Below are positions 1 to 7,395 of a stretch of DNA of 35,675 nucleotides, in pieces. Position 1 is the stretch's first letter. Every line of letters begins with the position of its first letter. The notes beneath the pieces are model-generated. The model was not told the DNA's origin, ran no database searches, and saw only the letters and a list, made by a program, of their open reading frames with translations. This DNA comes from Thermoactinomyces daqus (GTDB taxonomy: Bacteria > Bacillota > Bacilli > Thermoactinomycetales > Thermoactinomycetaceae): assembly GCF_000763315.1 (NCBI RefSeq), contig NZ_JPST01000029.1, forward strand, positions 1-35,675. The letters are read 5' to 3'. The translations under genes and the position numbers were made by a program.

Positions 1-620
1 GGACTTTTGGGGTTCATTAAGGTCGGTTTGTTATCTTCGATATTCATTTTAGCCTCCTCCAAAAATGTTTCGATATAACCTAAAAAAGGATAAATAACTT
101 GCCAGTTAAAAAACTCAACACTACTTTTGTGGATTTTGTCTAAGTGGGTTGTTTCATGATCGCGATACATATATAATGCACTAATTAATGTATAGCGGTG
201 GTATTTTTTATATAAGTAGAAGAGTAATTGATACGTAAATGATATTTCAAGCGATTCATTTTCCTCTGAATTATTTGGTTGCATAAGATTTAGGAAGAGT
301 TCATTGCCTTCACTGAGAACTTCTTCATTTTTGGCGAGCCACTCAATCCCTTCATCTATTTTCATTTCGTCATAGGGGATTCGAAACTTACGATCCATTA
401 AGATCGCCGTTTCCACCGCTGCATCAATATCATATCGGACGACACATTTATCAAAAATAAAGTTTTTGACGATAGGATTTCGATCTATATATCGGAGTAC
501 CCGCTTAATAAATGCGTATTCTTCTTCGTATGAAAGATATTGCAATCGTTTTCGTAAGTTTTGAATCTGAGTTAATGCGCGAATTACTTTTGGCAATAGT
601 TCAGTCGATTCGGAATGCAT
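1..620 (-). CDS. Unknown helical protein, partial (runs off left edge)
   Basis: An open minus-strand frame runs from the ATG at 620 to the window edge without a stop, giving about 206 residues; the C-terminus is outside. The start has a good ribosome site (GGAAGGAAGAG) and lies 20 bases inside the 3' end of the Cas4-like gene, so the two are probably co-translated. The protein looks mostly alpha-helical, opening MHSESTELLPKVIRALTQIQ, with many charged residues and aromatic-rich helices around residues 125-150 (SFTYQLLFYLYKKYHRYTL). I see no signal peptide and no catalytic motif, and I do not recognise the family. The tight coupling suggests it works with the Cas4-like membrane protein; that is inference only. 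Confidence 0.7.
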   Translation of the reverse strand, partial: MHSESTELLPKVIRALTQIQNLRKRLQYLSYEEEYAFIKRVLRYIDRNPIVKNFIFDKCVVRYDIDAAVETAILMDRKFRIPYDEMKIDEGIEWLAKNEEVLSEGNELFLNLMQPNNSEENESLEISFTYQLLFYLYKKYHRYTLISALYMYRDHETTHLDKIHKSSVEFFNWQVIYPFLGYIETFLEEAKMNIEDNKPTLMNPKS

Positions 621-1404
621 GGCTCTCTTCCTTCCGTTTCAGCTGGCAATCCGTACAAAACGGACATTCTTCGCAACGATAAAGGGGGGCAATTTGTTTT
701 TTACGTACGGGTATTCGTTTTTGAGAAACCCCGAGGATTGTCTGACGAAGAAGGCGGTCTACATTTTCTTTTAATTGAAGACTTTTTGGGGAACGCCCTT
801 TGTACACGAGGTATCCTTTTACTTGTTTGTAGGTAAATAAATTTTCTTGAATTATTTTCATCTGTGCCGCTAGCTTAATGATGTGGTGGGGAAAACCGAA
901 GTGTACATAGACTGGAAGCTTTTCTGGACAGCGCAGGTATACTGAGCAGATCGAGTTGATATCGTCAAATTCAAGTTCAAAATCATCATCATAGATGTGT
1001 AACTCTGGATGAACTAAGCGAACTTTTCCGCTTTTCATTTCTTCATAAGATTGTTTAATACGATATTGAAGTTGATTTTTGGCGTAATGGTAGTAAATAA
1101 AGCCACTAGCTATAGTAAGAAGCATTAAGGTGAGTGAAATCATAAAGCTGGTTAGGGTCCAGACGACGATAAAAATCAATAACCCAGCAAGCCCTACGAT
1201 CATTTTGTATTCAGGTTGTCTTAACTTTCGAACAAGCTCCCAGAGAACAGGATCGTGAAATTGTTTTTTAAGTTCTTCTAGACGCGTAATTTCACGGTTT
1301 AATGAATTGCGGTCATGGCGTTCATAATTTGTATAATTCTTTTTCCAGCGTTCCGGACAATATAAGTAATCTGCCAATTCTTCCACCTTATAAAATTGAT
1401 TCAT
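601..1404 (-). CDS. Membrane-embedded Cas4-like (PD-(D/E)XK superfamily) Fe-S protein, probably non-catalytic
   Basis: 267 residues. Seen: a lone N-terminal cysteine in YLYCPERW (C16), two hydrophobic segments at about 69-103, and a C-terminal cluster CEECPFCTDC (C244, C247, C250, C253). Between them is a stretch like the end of the Cas4 nuclease fold: LPVYVHFG, then HHIIKLAAQMKIIQENL, then GYLVYKGR. Cas4 proteins bind a 4Fe-4S cluster with one N-terminal and three C-terminal cysteines and carry an IPVEhK-type active site followed by a QlaaY helix. Here the E-x-K of that site reads Y-x-H, so I infer a structural Fe-S protein rather than an active nuclease. Start ATG at 1404 follows AGGGGAT and overlaps the stop of the upstream small frame (ATGA). 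No CRISPR array or other cas gene is nearby. The fold assignment is by eye from motif order and is moderately secure. Confidence 0.55.
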   Translation of the reverse strand: MNQFYKVEELADYLYCPERWKKNYTNYERHDRNSLNREITRLEELKKQFHDPVLWELVRKLRQPEYKMIVGLAGLLIFIVVWTLTSFMISLTLMLLTIASGFIYYHYAKNQLQYRIKQSYEEMKSGKVRLVHPELHIYDDDFELEFDDINSICSVYLRCPEKLPVYVHFGFPHHIIKLAAQMKIIQENLFTYKQVKGYLVYKGRSPKSLQLKENVDRLLRQTILGVSQKRIPVRKKQIAPLYRCEECPFCTDCQLKRKEESHAFRID

Positions 1405-1607
1405 TCATATCCCCTCATATTTTCGATGTATTCATTACATATCTGAATCCCGTCTATAGGGACAGTTAGCTTTCGGGTTGCCATTAATGCTTTGAATGTT
1501 GTAGAAGTAGGGGCTCGTGCTTTTGGGATCATCGTGTTCACAAACATAGACATGACTAACGTAGTGAAGCAACAGTCCTTAGTGTGAACCGACAAGACTT
1601 TCTCCAT
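1401..1607 (-). CDS. Small unrecognised ORF upstream of the Cas4-like gene
   Basis: 68 codons ending in an ATGA overlap with the next gene, which would fit translational coupling. Against it, the ATG at 1607 has no ribosome site and lies only about five bases after the predicted transcription start of the promoter at 1619-1648. A shorter internal start is possible but also lacks a clear ribosome site. The sequence contains CC, and TSTTFKALMATRK, with no known motif. It may be a leader peptide, the tail of a decayed gene, or non-coding. Confidence 0.3.
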   Translation of the reverse strand: MEKVLSVHTKDCCFTTLVMSMFVNTMIPKARAPTSTTFKALMATRKLTVPIDGIQICNEYIENMRGYE

Positions 1608-1618
1608 GATACGATTCT

Positions 1619-1648
1619 ATTATACATCTAAATGTTTTAATATTTCAA
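1619..1648 (-). promoter_or_regulatory. Sigma-A type promoter for the left-edge operon
   Basis: On the minus strand TTGAAA (1643-1648) and a perfect TATAAT (1619-1624) are 18 bases apart in an AT-rich stretch. Transcription should start near 1612 and read into the 68-codon frame, the Cas4-like gene and the edge gene. Confidence 0.7.
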
Positions 1649-1684
1649 TATGTATATCAATTTTAATTTTTAAGTGGAAGAATA

Positions 1685-2220
1685 ATGACGAAATATCAGT
1701 CTGGTGAACGGACGCAACAACAAAATATTGATATGGCGTTCCGATTGGTTGCGGGGAAAAGCTATGATGATGCGATGTCTATTGCGATATCATGTCCGAA
1801 AACGGGAAGACAAAAGTAGCGTTCTATACGCGTTTTCAAAGCAAAGAGGACTTGATGAACAAATTGATGCGAACTAGGCTGGATCGCAAATTCGAAGCGA
1901 TTGTTGAGGAGACGCTTACAAAGATGAAGGAGGAAAATGTGATGTACAGAAGATTATCCGATAAATGCTGGGGCAGGTATATCAGGGTTCCGTAGGATTG
2001 AGCCTGACTTTATGGATCTTCACCTTTTAATCAAATCTTTCTAATGCACCAGAAAAATCCAGCCATCCGGAAGTGGCTTACAAGAGCAATATAGTGATCT
2101 GGTGAGGGCAGGGATTGGGGCAAATTGGATCGGATGTAGAGGCTAGGGTAATCGGTAACTTGATCATTGGAGCGTTAAATTCACAGTTAAAGTTCTGGGT
2201 ATTTGCTACAATGGGCAAAT
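1685..2220 (+). pseudogene. Decayed TetR-family transcriptional regulator
   Basis: From ATG 1685 the frame reads a TetR-like first helix (QQQNIDMAFRLVAGKSYDDA) and then shifts near 1780-1795. The recognition helix continues in the next frame as GKTKVAFYTRFQSKEDLM, matching the TetR hallmark YxxFxSKEdL. The C-terminal domain is recoverable only in pieces: EQYSDLVRAGIG near 2080-2120, then SDVEARVIGNLIIGALNSQLKFWVFA near 2128-2205. At least three frame changes and an in-frame TAG make it non-functional. No gene it might have controlled survives next to it. Confidence 0.75.
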
Positions 2221-2467
2221 TTATCCTGCTGCCTTGTCAGCCAACTTCCCAACGGCAAGCGTTCTCCATCCATCTTCTGGAGTAAGATCCGGATTCCATG
2301 TTTTTGTATTACTTAAACGGATAGCGAATTGCTTGATAGAGCATTTAAAAACTTTATAAATGATACAGCTTCCACCCCTGATGAAAATGGAATGAATAGG
2401 GTGGAAGCCAGGATAAACCGTTTGCAAGAAACAATATTCCATATTAATCGAATAATCTTTTATTTTT
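2221..2467. other. Intergenic stretch, probable gene debris
   Basis: There is no convincing gene between the TetR relic and the dioxygenase gene. One plus-frame run (INDTASTPDENGMNRVEAR, 2357-2413) is protein-like in composition but lacks a start and a family match. A 73-codon minus-strand frame here has no ribosome site. Confidence 0.4.
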
Positions 2468-3397
2468 TCACCATTTTTTAAGGTCTAACAACTTTTCACC
2501 CAATTCCGTTAGGATCGTTCGATCATATCTTTCTTGTTCCCAGTTGCGGGGATCGCCTGGAAATGCGTCGCCAACAGGAGTTAACCTTTCTTTCCAAGAC
2601 TTGATTCGCCACTGTCTGAGTTGTTCATTGTGCTCCTGTGCCGGGAACATGGATATATACTGGGCAATACGTGGTTTTGTAGAATGGTTTGTTCGGATGC
2701 CGTGGGGCAGCAAACTGTTGAATATGAGGAGATCGCCGGCTTTGGTAACCACTTTGGTAGGAGTAAAGCCGGTTATATCCGGTTTGTAAGGATCTCGATC
2801 AGCAGGTTGGGTTTTGACCCATTCATCGAAATTTCTGTACAATTCAGGGATGCACTGAAATCCTCCCATATCCATATCGGTATCCACGAGCGATAAAATC
2901 CCTTGGACATTAACGGGAATCGGGTTTAATGAAGTATCGATATCCCAATGGATAAAGCTTTTGTACTCATGACCAGGTTTTACTGGAAAGTTAAGGTTAC
3001 ACCGGTCAATGGTCACCCATAAATGTTCTGTTCCCCAAATGTCAACAAAGGCGTTATAGATTTTTTCATTCATGCGATTGTCCCACAGGTACTGATGATG
3101 GTATAACTCAACCATTCCGGTACCCGCCAGCTCTTTCATCTTTATTTCTCGCCGCGGCGCTGTATACCAGGTAGATGGATCATTCGGGTCTTTTTCTTCA
3201 AACTCCCAGATCAAGTCGACTAAGCGATCAATGTTTTTTTGGGGAACAGCATCGTGGATGATGACATAACCATTTTCCTGCCAGAACTCCCAATCTTCTT
3301 CACTGAGAACCCGAAGGGGCTCGTTATTCAAACGTTGATTCAAAGGCGTGGTAATTGTCAGTGAATCATGATTCCCTTTCGTTAATTTTTCGTTCAT
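2468..3397 (-). CDS. Phytanoyl-CoA dioxygenase (PhyH) family Fe(II)/2-oxoglutarate oxygenase
   Basis: 309 residues, normal for the family, with start ATG 3397 after an excellent GGAGGGAGG site. The cytosolic oxygenase fold shows the N-terminal PhyH signature (FWQENGYVIIHDAVP, about 38-52). The metal triad is H150-x-D152 (FIHWDID) with H232 (LLPHGIRTNHS), and R243 (KPRIAQYISMF) fits the 2-oxoglutarate carboxylate-binding arginine. Such enzymes hydroxylate small organic substrates using Fe(II), O2 and 2-oxoglutarate; nothing here shows the substrate. It is transcribed divergently from a LacI-family regulator whose likely operator lies in the shared 128-base gap, so it is probably the regulated target. 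No transport or pathway genes accompany it. Confidence 0.85.
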   Translation of the reverse strand: MNEKLTKGNHDSLTITTPLNQRLNNEPLRVLSEEDWEFWQENGYVIIHDAVPQKNIDRLVDLIWEFEEKDPNDPSTWYTAPRREIKMKELAGTGMVELYHHQYLWDNRMNEKIYNAFVDIWGTEHLWVTIDRCNLNFPVKPGHEYKSFIHWDIDTSLNPIPVNVQGILSLVDTDMDMGGFQCIPELYRNFDEWVKTQPADRDPYKPDITGFTPTKVVTKAGDLLIFNSLLPHGIRTNHSTKPRIAQYISMFPAQEHNEQLRQWRIKSWKERLTPVGDAFPGDPRNWEQERYDRTILTELGEKLLDLKKW

Positions 3398-3449
3398 TTC
3401 GGAATCCTCCCTCCATCGCTAAAGAACCTTGTATCATCAGCATAGGGTA

Positions 3450-3469
3450 TGAAATGCATTTCAGGTCAA
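3450..3469 (-). promoter_or_regulatory. LacI-type operator next to a -35 box of the dioxygenase gene
   Basis: TGAAATGCATTTCA (3450-3463) is a perfect 14-base palindrome with the TGAAA...TTTCA arms typical of LacI/CcpA-family operators. On the minus strand it directly follows TTGACC (3464-3469), a good -35 box, so a bound repressor would sit between -35 and -10 and block transcription of the dioxygenase gene. The -10 is weak (TATGCT-like). Confidence 0.6.
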
Positions 3470-3525
3470 GATGATTTTTTTGAAAAAAATAAATTAAAAT
3501 CAAATTGAGAAAGGAAGTGAAATCG

Positions 3526-4503
3526 GTGGCTAATATCAGACAAATTGCCAAAGAGGCCGGGGTTTCTGTAACCACGGTTTCACGAGTGTTAAATAACCAT
3601 GCCTATGTGAGTGAAGAAAAACGGAAAGCGGTGCTTGAAGCGATCAATCGTTTAAACTATTCACGAAATCTGAATGCGATTCATCTGATCAAAGGGAAGA
3701 CAAATATTGTCGGTGTCATGCTTCCGTATATTAACCACGCATATTTCGCACGATTGTTGGAAGGGATTGCAAGTGAAGCACTCCGCTCAAATTATCAATT
3801 GATTTTATTCCAAACGGATTACAATCCTGAAGAAGAAATGAAAGCCCTGAACATGTTGAAAATGAAACAGATTGACGGCTTAATCATATGTTCGAAAGCA
3901 TTGGAGTGGGGACAAATAGAACCTTTTACGGAGGATGGACCTGTTTTGGCGTGTGAGGATACCGGGGACGCAGCGATCTCTTCCATTTATATAGACCATT
4001 ACGCCGGTTTTCAACAAGGTCTGTTCTATTTAATGGAAAGAGGACACCGCCATATTGGATATTGTTTGGGCAGAGTTAATAGCAATAATAGTCAGGCTCG
4101 TCGAAATGCTTATGTCGATGCGCTGGCATTCATTGACGAGGTTGTTCGGGAAGAATGGATGTTTTATCAATGTTATAGTATCGAAGACGGAGTGAAGGTG
4201 GCAAACAAGTTGCTAACCATGAAGGAAAGACCTACTGCGCTACTGGTGGCAAGTGATCAGGTAGCGGTAGGTATTATGATGGAAGCTGAAAAAAATGGAA
4301 TCAGAATACCGGAAGATCTTGCCATCATCGGATTTGATAATCAGCCAATTGCGGAAGTGTTTGATCTTACCACTATCGATAATCAACTGTTTGAAATGGG
4401 AAGCAGCGCATTTCGTATCGTACACAATCAAATAACGAAGAAAAAAAGAGAACCGCAAAAATGCAAACTGGAATTCCGTTTGATTGAACGTTCAACCGTT
4501 TAA
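3526..4503 (+). CDS. LacI-family transcriptional regulator
   Basis: 325 residues from GTG 3526, chosen because AAGGAAGTGA lies at the right distance and translation then opens directly with the LacI helix-turn-helix (NIRQIAKEAGVSVTTVSRVLN). An in-frame TTG at 3505 would add seven residues without a better site. The hinge (about 50-60) and a periplasmic-binding-protein-like effector domain follow, with recognisable strands NIVGVMLPYINHAYFARLLEGI, IDGLIICS and the C-terminal PTALLVASDQVAVGIMMEAEKNGIRIPEDLAIIGFDN. It is intact and full length. It probably represses the divergent dioxygenase gene, and perhaps itself, through the palindrome at 3450-3463. The ligand is unknown. Confidence 0.9.
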   Translation: MANIRQIAKEAGVSVTTVSRVLNNHAYVSEEKRKAVLEAINRLNYSRNLNAIHLIKGKTNIVGVMLPYINHAYFARLLEGIASEALRSNYQLILFQTDYNPEEEMKALNMLKMKQIDGLIICSKALEWGQIEPFTEDGPVLACEDTGDAAISSIYIDHYAGFQQGLFYLMERGHRHIGYCLGRVNSNNSQARRNAYVDALAFIDEVVREEWMFYQCYSIEDGVKVANKLLTMKERPTALLVASDQVAVGIMMEAEKNGIRIPEDLAIIGFDNQPIAEVFDLTTIDNQLFEMGSSAFRIVHNQITKKKREPQKCKLEFRLIERSTV

Positions 4504-4639
4504 AATTGACATGTGATGCAAGAGTCGCTTCTTCGCTGATTTCATATGGCTACATGCAAAGACGTATTGGCAATGAAGAGGATTTTTTCTTCACTTTCGC
4601 CTGCATGGAGTTTCCGCCAGAAAAAAAGCGCCGGAAGAA

Positions 4640-5155
4640 ACAGGATTGAAGGCGTTGGCCCAATTAGAAGTATAAAAAGGTTATCAATCAGTTTGTTGAT
4701 GCAGTTGCCCCAATCCCCAGGTCCCTGATACTTTAGGAAGCCAAGCGAGTGTTGAAGAAGAATGGTGTCTTTTTTCATGGAGAAGAATATTGGGTGGTTG
4801 TTCCTCCAACAGTAAAGGTAAGACCACAATGGGAAAAATTCATTTTTGAACAAAATGAACGCCCTAACCGTCCGTTTGGAGTAACGGATGATAATGGGAT
4901 TGCCAAATACCTCGAGGAAATTGGAGGAGTCGGATTTTGACCTTATCCACCTGGCCGGTGCATGAAACGCTTTTGCAAAAAATTGAGCACTTTCCGACAA
5001 GAGCCGGATCATCAACTTTTGGAATAAGTGATGAAGCATTGGAGAATTCTGTGGAAAAGCTGAAACAATGGGCTTATCATGAGTACGGGAATCTCGACCA
5101 TCCCTATTTGGGAGTTAGAGGCTTTCGGGTTGTAATGGGAACATTTGATTCTTAA
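4640..5155 (+). pseudogene. Decayed class I SAM-dependent methyltransferase
   Basis: The C-terminal half of a small methyltransferase can be read across frames. VDAVAPIPRSLIL, an in-frame stop, then EAKRVLKKNGVFF (about 4697-4780) matches the usual 'EakRVLkpGG' motif. GEEYWVVVPPTVKVRPQWEKF continues to a frame change near 4935. A tail in another frame (SSTFGISDEALENSVEKLKQWAYHEYGNLDHPY, 5008-5107) resembles the C-terminal helix region of such enzymes. The SAM-binding motif I and N-terminus are missing or unreadable. No live start codon exists. Confidence 0.6.
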
Positions 5156-5259
5156 GAGGGAAAGCATAGGATTTTCAGATAAAATAAACTCAACATCTCC
5201 ACAGATTCGGCGGTAGAACAAACGTTTTCCAAAGGAGATGTTCTTCCTGCAAAATAAAT

Positions 5260-5802
5260 ATGTTGAGAAATAAGGATGAAGTGATTGTGAAGTGGTATGA
5301 GAATGTGAATGCAGAAGCCAAAGTTGCTTATTTATTAACATTGACAGAAAAAGTAATGGGTAAAATAGAAAATTATGAATGGTATCACCTGGCAAGAAAA
5401 TCCATCGACATGTGCTGGGAATGGGTAGAAGAGAAGAAGCATAGTGGAGATGAACTTTATTTGAGCTTAGATAATGAAGATGGTGATGGGTTATGTCATA
5501 TTCAAGGGGTAGCTTATATCAATGATATAACCGATCCTCAAGAGAAATCGATATGGTTTTGTGTAACTGATTCAGTATTTTATGCCACTTGGCAGGCGTA
5601 TCAATATGAAAAAGAAGAATATGTCCCGCAGGCTATAGAAACGGTAGATGATGAAATGATAGATGACTTTATGGAAAAAATAAAAAAAGTGGACGGATAT
5701 CAAGAAGAGTGGGCTGAACGTTTAAAACAGTATCTGCTCGAAAACTCTCCAGCAGGCAGTGACAAGAAGATCAAAAGAGAAGAAATGATTGGTTTGATTT
5801 GA
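5260..5802 (+). CDS. Imm6-type polymorphic-toxin immunity protein, copy 1
   Basis: 180 residues, cytosolic, acidic. Recognised by AYLLTLTEKVMGKIENY, ...CWEWVEEKKHSGDELYLSLDNEDG... and the FYATWQAYQYEKEEYVPQAIETVDDE segment, which I associate with the Imm6 family. These proteins bind and neutralise the toxin domain of a polymorphic secreted toxin. The start is uncertain: ATG 5260 lacks a close ribosome site (AAAGGAG lies about 22 bases upstream and points to an out-of-frame ATG), so the 5' end may be damaged. It shares a nearly identical 187-base 3' end with copy 2. Its terminator is cut: only the left arm remains before the recombinase fragment starts. Confidence 0.65.
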   Translation: MLRNKDEVIVKWYENVNAEAKVAYLLTLTEKVMGKIENYEWYHLARKSIDMCWEWVEEKKHSGDELYLSLDNEDGDGLCHIQGVAYINDITDPQEKSIWFCVTDSVFYATWQAYQYEKEEYVPQAIETVDDEMIDDFMEKIKKVDGYQEEWAERLKQYLLENSPAGSDKKIKREEMIGLI

Positions 5803-5830
5803 ATTTGCCCTAATAAGAGAAAAAAGGCTG
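5644..5830 (+). repeat. Direct repeat, copy A (3' end of Imm6 gene 1)
   Basis: This 187-base segment aligns without gaps to 7013-7199. It covers the last third of the Imm6 coding region, the stop, and the left arm of the terminator. Identity ends abruptly after AAAAAAGGCTG, which marks a recombination breakpoint. Confidence 0.85.
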
Positions 5831-5856
5831 AATGGATTAATGATTTCAGTATAACA

Positions 5857-6085
5857 TTTGATTGGGTAGACGGCTTTTTGCAAATTAATGAAGAGGAAGC
5901 CCAGGTTGTGCGGCAGATCTTCGAATGGTATAGTAAATCGGCGGAATATCAAGCTGAGGAGAAAAGAAGGTAAACATTACACCATGGAATGATTTGCGGT
6001 GAATCTGTAAGTGCAGTGAATGCGGGTCCAATATGATTGTAGTCCAAATGACCAAATACCTGGTGCGCTTCTCCGTGGTGGAAGC
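5857..6085 (+). pseudogene. Large serine recombinase fragment
   Basis: The frame from 5857 reads FDWVDGFLQINEEEAQVVRQ and on to IFEWYSK, the start of the 'Recombinase' domain of large serine integrases, before a stop at 5971. Downstream pieces in other frames resemble PWNDL and the zinc-ribbon segment (KCSECGSNMIVVQMTKYLV, near 6013-6069). The catalytic resolvase domain is absent, so this is a dead scrap of a phage or element integrase inserted next to the toxin relic. Confidence 0.65.
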
Positions 6086-6642
6086 AAAGTGATCAGGAAA
6101 CTGCCCGGGCCGCTGCAAAAAATCTTCGCCCGATCCGGAGTTATCGGTTCAATTGAAGGAGCGAGAATCAGTGTTGCCGATACCTCCTACGCTGTTGGCA
6201 GAACAGATATTGAAGGATTGGAAGATAAATATTTGAAGGAGCATCTCCAAAAGTTTTAAAGAGAGCACCATCACAAGCAGGATTGAAACCTTTAGATGAG
6301 GATGCCAGATAGACCAATTAAGTCACCGTTTACAAACGCAGCATTCAAAAATCATGCTGAAGAAATGGTTATAAATACATTTGTTAAAGCAATTGATGCT
6401 AAGTTTCCCAATCCTCTGGATATAAAAGGGAAACTATATACATCAATCAAACCCAAGAGGAGTATGTACTAAATGTTTTTCTGGATTGTTAATCCTGATT
6501 CAAAAGTAGGGTATTTATGCAACTCAGCAAAAGATATCCTAATTTAGAAATTGTAGTTACATCAGAAACTGATGAAAATGTAAAGAAGATGACTGGTAGG
6601 TTATCTTTTATTTTAGAAAATGGTAAATTGATTGATGAATAA
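6065..6642 (+). pseudogene. C-terminus of a polymorphic toxin with a deaminase-like domain, frameshifted
   Basis: The pre-toxin segment reads VIRKLPGPLQKIFARSG...GARISVADTSYAVGRTDIEGLEDK, then shifts near 6225 to FEGASPKVLKRAPSQAGLKP. After further shifts come KNHAEEMVINTFVKAIDAKF (6341-6400), IHQSNPRGVCTKCFSGL (6442-6492) and the tail QLSKRYPNLEIVVTSETDEN...LENGKLIDE with a stop at 6640. HAE plus a later C-x2-C is the zinc and active-site signature of the cytidine-deaminase fold found in many bacterial toxins. At least three frameshifts inactivate it. The stop is 19 bases before the second Imm6 gene, the normal toxin-immunity order. The N-terminal secretion module is missing. The exact deaminase subfamily is not decided. 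Confidence 0.7.
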
Positions 6643-6661
6643 AGGGGGGGGACAAGATTAA

Positions 6662-7171
6662 ATGGCATGGTACATGAATATCAATGAAGATGCCAAAGTG
6701 GGTTTTTTATTGGCTTTAACAGAAAAAATGATTGATCAAGTAACTGAAGGATATAATGATGCGAGGAAAGGAATAGACAAATGTTGGAAGTGGGTTGAAG
6801 AGAAGAAATATGATGGAGTCGATCTCTATCTTATCTTCGATAATGAAGAGGATGGCGGTTTATCCATGTTTTATGAAGAAGCGGTGGATAATGAGAACCA
6901 CCAGCAGGCAAGCATTTGGTTATGCATCAATTATGCCTTGGTATATACAATCTGGCAGGCATATAAATTTGAATATGGGAATGATGAACATGTTCCTCAA
7001 TCCATTGAAATCGTTGATGATGAAATGATTGATGCGTTTACGGAAGAAATAAAAAAAGTGGACAGATATCAAGAAGAGTGGGCTGAAGGATTAAAACAGT
7101 ATCTGCTCAAAAACTTTCCGGCAGGCTGTGATAAAAAGATTAGAAAAGAAGAAATGATTCGTTTGATTTGA
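6662..7171 (+). CDS. Imm6-type polymorphic-toxin immunity protein, copy 2
   Basis: 169 residues, intact, ATG 6662 behind a strong AAAGGGGGGG site. It is collinear with copy 1 (KVGFLLALTEKMIDQVTEGY, CWKWVEEKKYDGVDLYLIFDNEEDGG, YTIWQAYKFEYGNDEHVPQSIEIVDDE) and nearly identical over the last third. Position directly after the deaminase-toxin relic suggests this copy is, or was, the cognate antidote. It has a complete terminator and could still protect the cell from toxins of related strains, as orphan immunity genes do. Confidence 0.75.
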   Translation: MAWYMNINEDAKVGFLLALTEKMIDQVTEGYNDARKGIDKCWKWVEEKKYDGVDLYLIFDNEEDGGLSMFYEEAVDNENHQQASIWLCINYALVYTIWQAYKFEYGNDEHVPQSIEIVDDEMIDAFTEEIKKVDRYQEEWAEGLKQYLLKNFPAGCDKKIRKEEMIRLI

Positions 7172-7199
7172 ATATGCCCTAATAAGAGAAAAAAGGCTG
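7013..7199 (+). repeat. Direct repeat, copy B (3' end of Imm6 gene 2)
   Basis: Partner of 5644-5830. It starts in the VDDEMIDAF region and runs through the stop into the terminator stem. The strong nucleotide identity here, against weaker identity in the 5' part of the genes, suggests local gene conversion or a cassette exchange. Confidence 0.85.
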
Positions 7200-7228
7200 G
7201 TTCCAATATGAAGGAACTAAGCCTTTTT
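7189..7228 (+). terminator. Intrinsic terminator of Imm6 gene 2
   Basis: AAAAAAGGCTGGTTCC, a short loop, then GGAACTAAGCCTTTTT form a long stem (one bulge) ending in a T run. Confidence 0.75.
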
Positions 7229-7395
7229 GCATACTTAGCCAGATAAGATTGCGGTCCTCCTGATCAAAAGCAGAGTATTTTGGAACAACTCGTTTCAAAT
7301 TCTGCAAAAGATATGGTTAGCCATTAGATATAAGTGTTTGCAGTCTAAGTCCTTGCTTCCGATGGGATGGAGTTTTGGGATTCGTTCTGAGATGA

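Noticed and set aside
1-1700. CRISPR array or cas operon suggested by the Cas4-like protein
   Set aside because: No repeat-spacer pattern and no other cas gene is visible in the window.
2221-2442. 73-codon minus-strand frame next to the dioxygenase gene
   Set aside because: No ribosome site, no family resemblance, and it covers TetR-relic sequence on the other strand.
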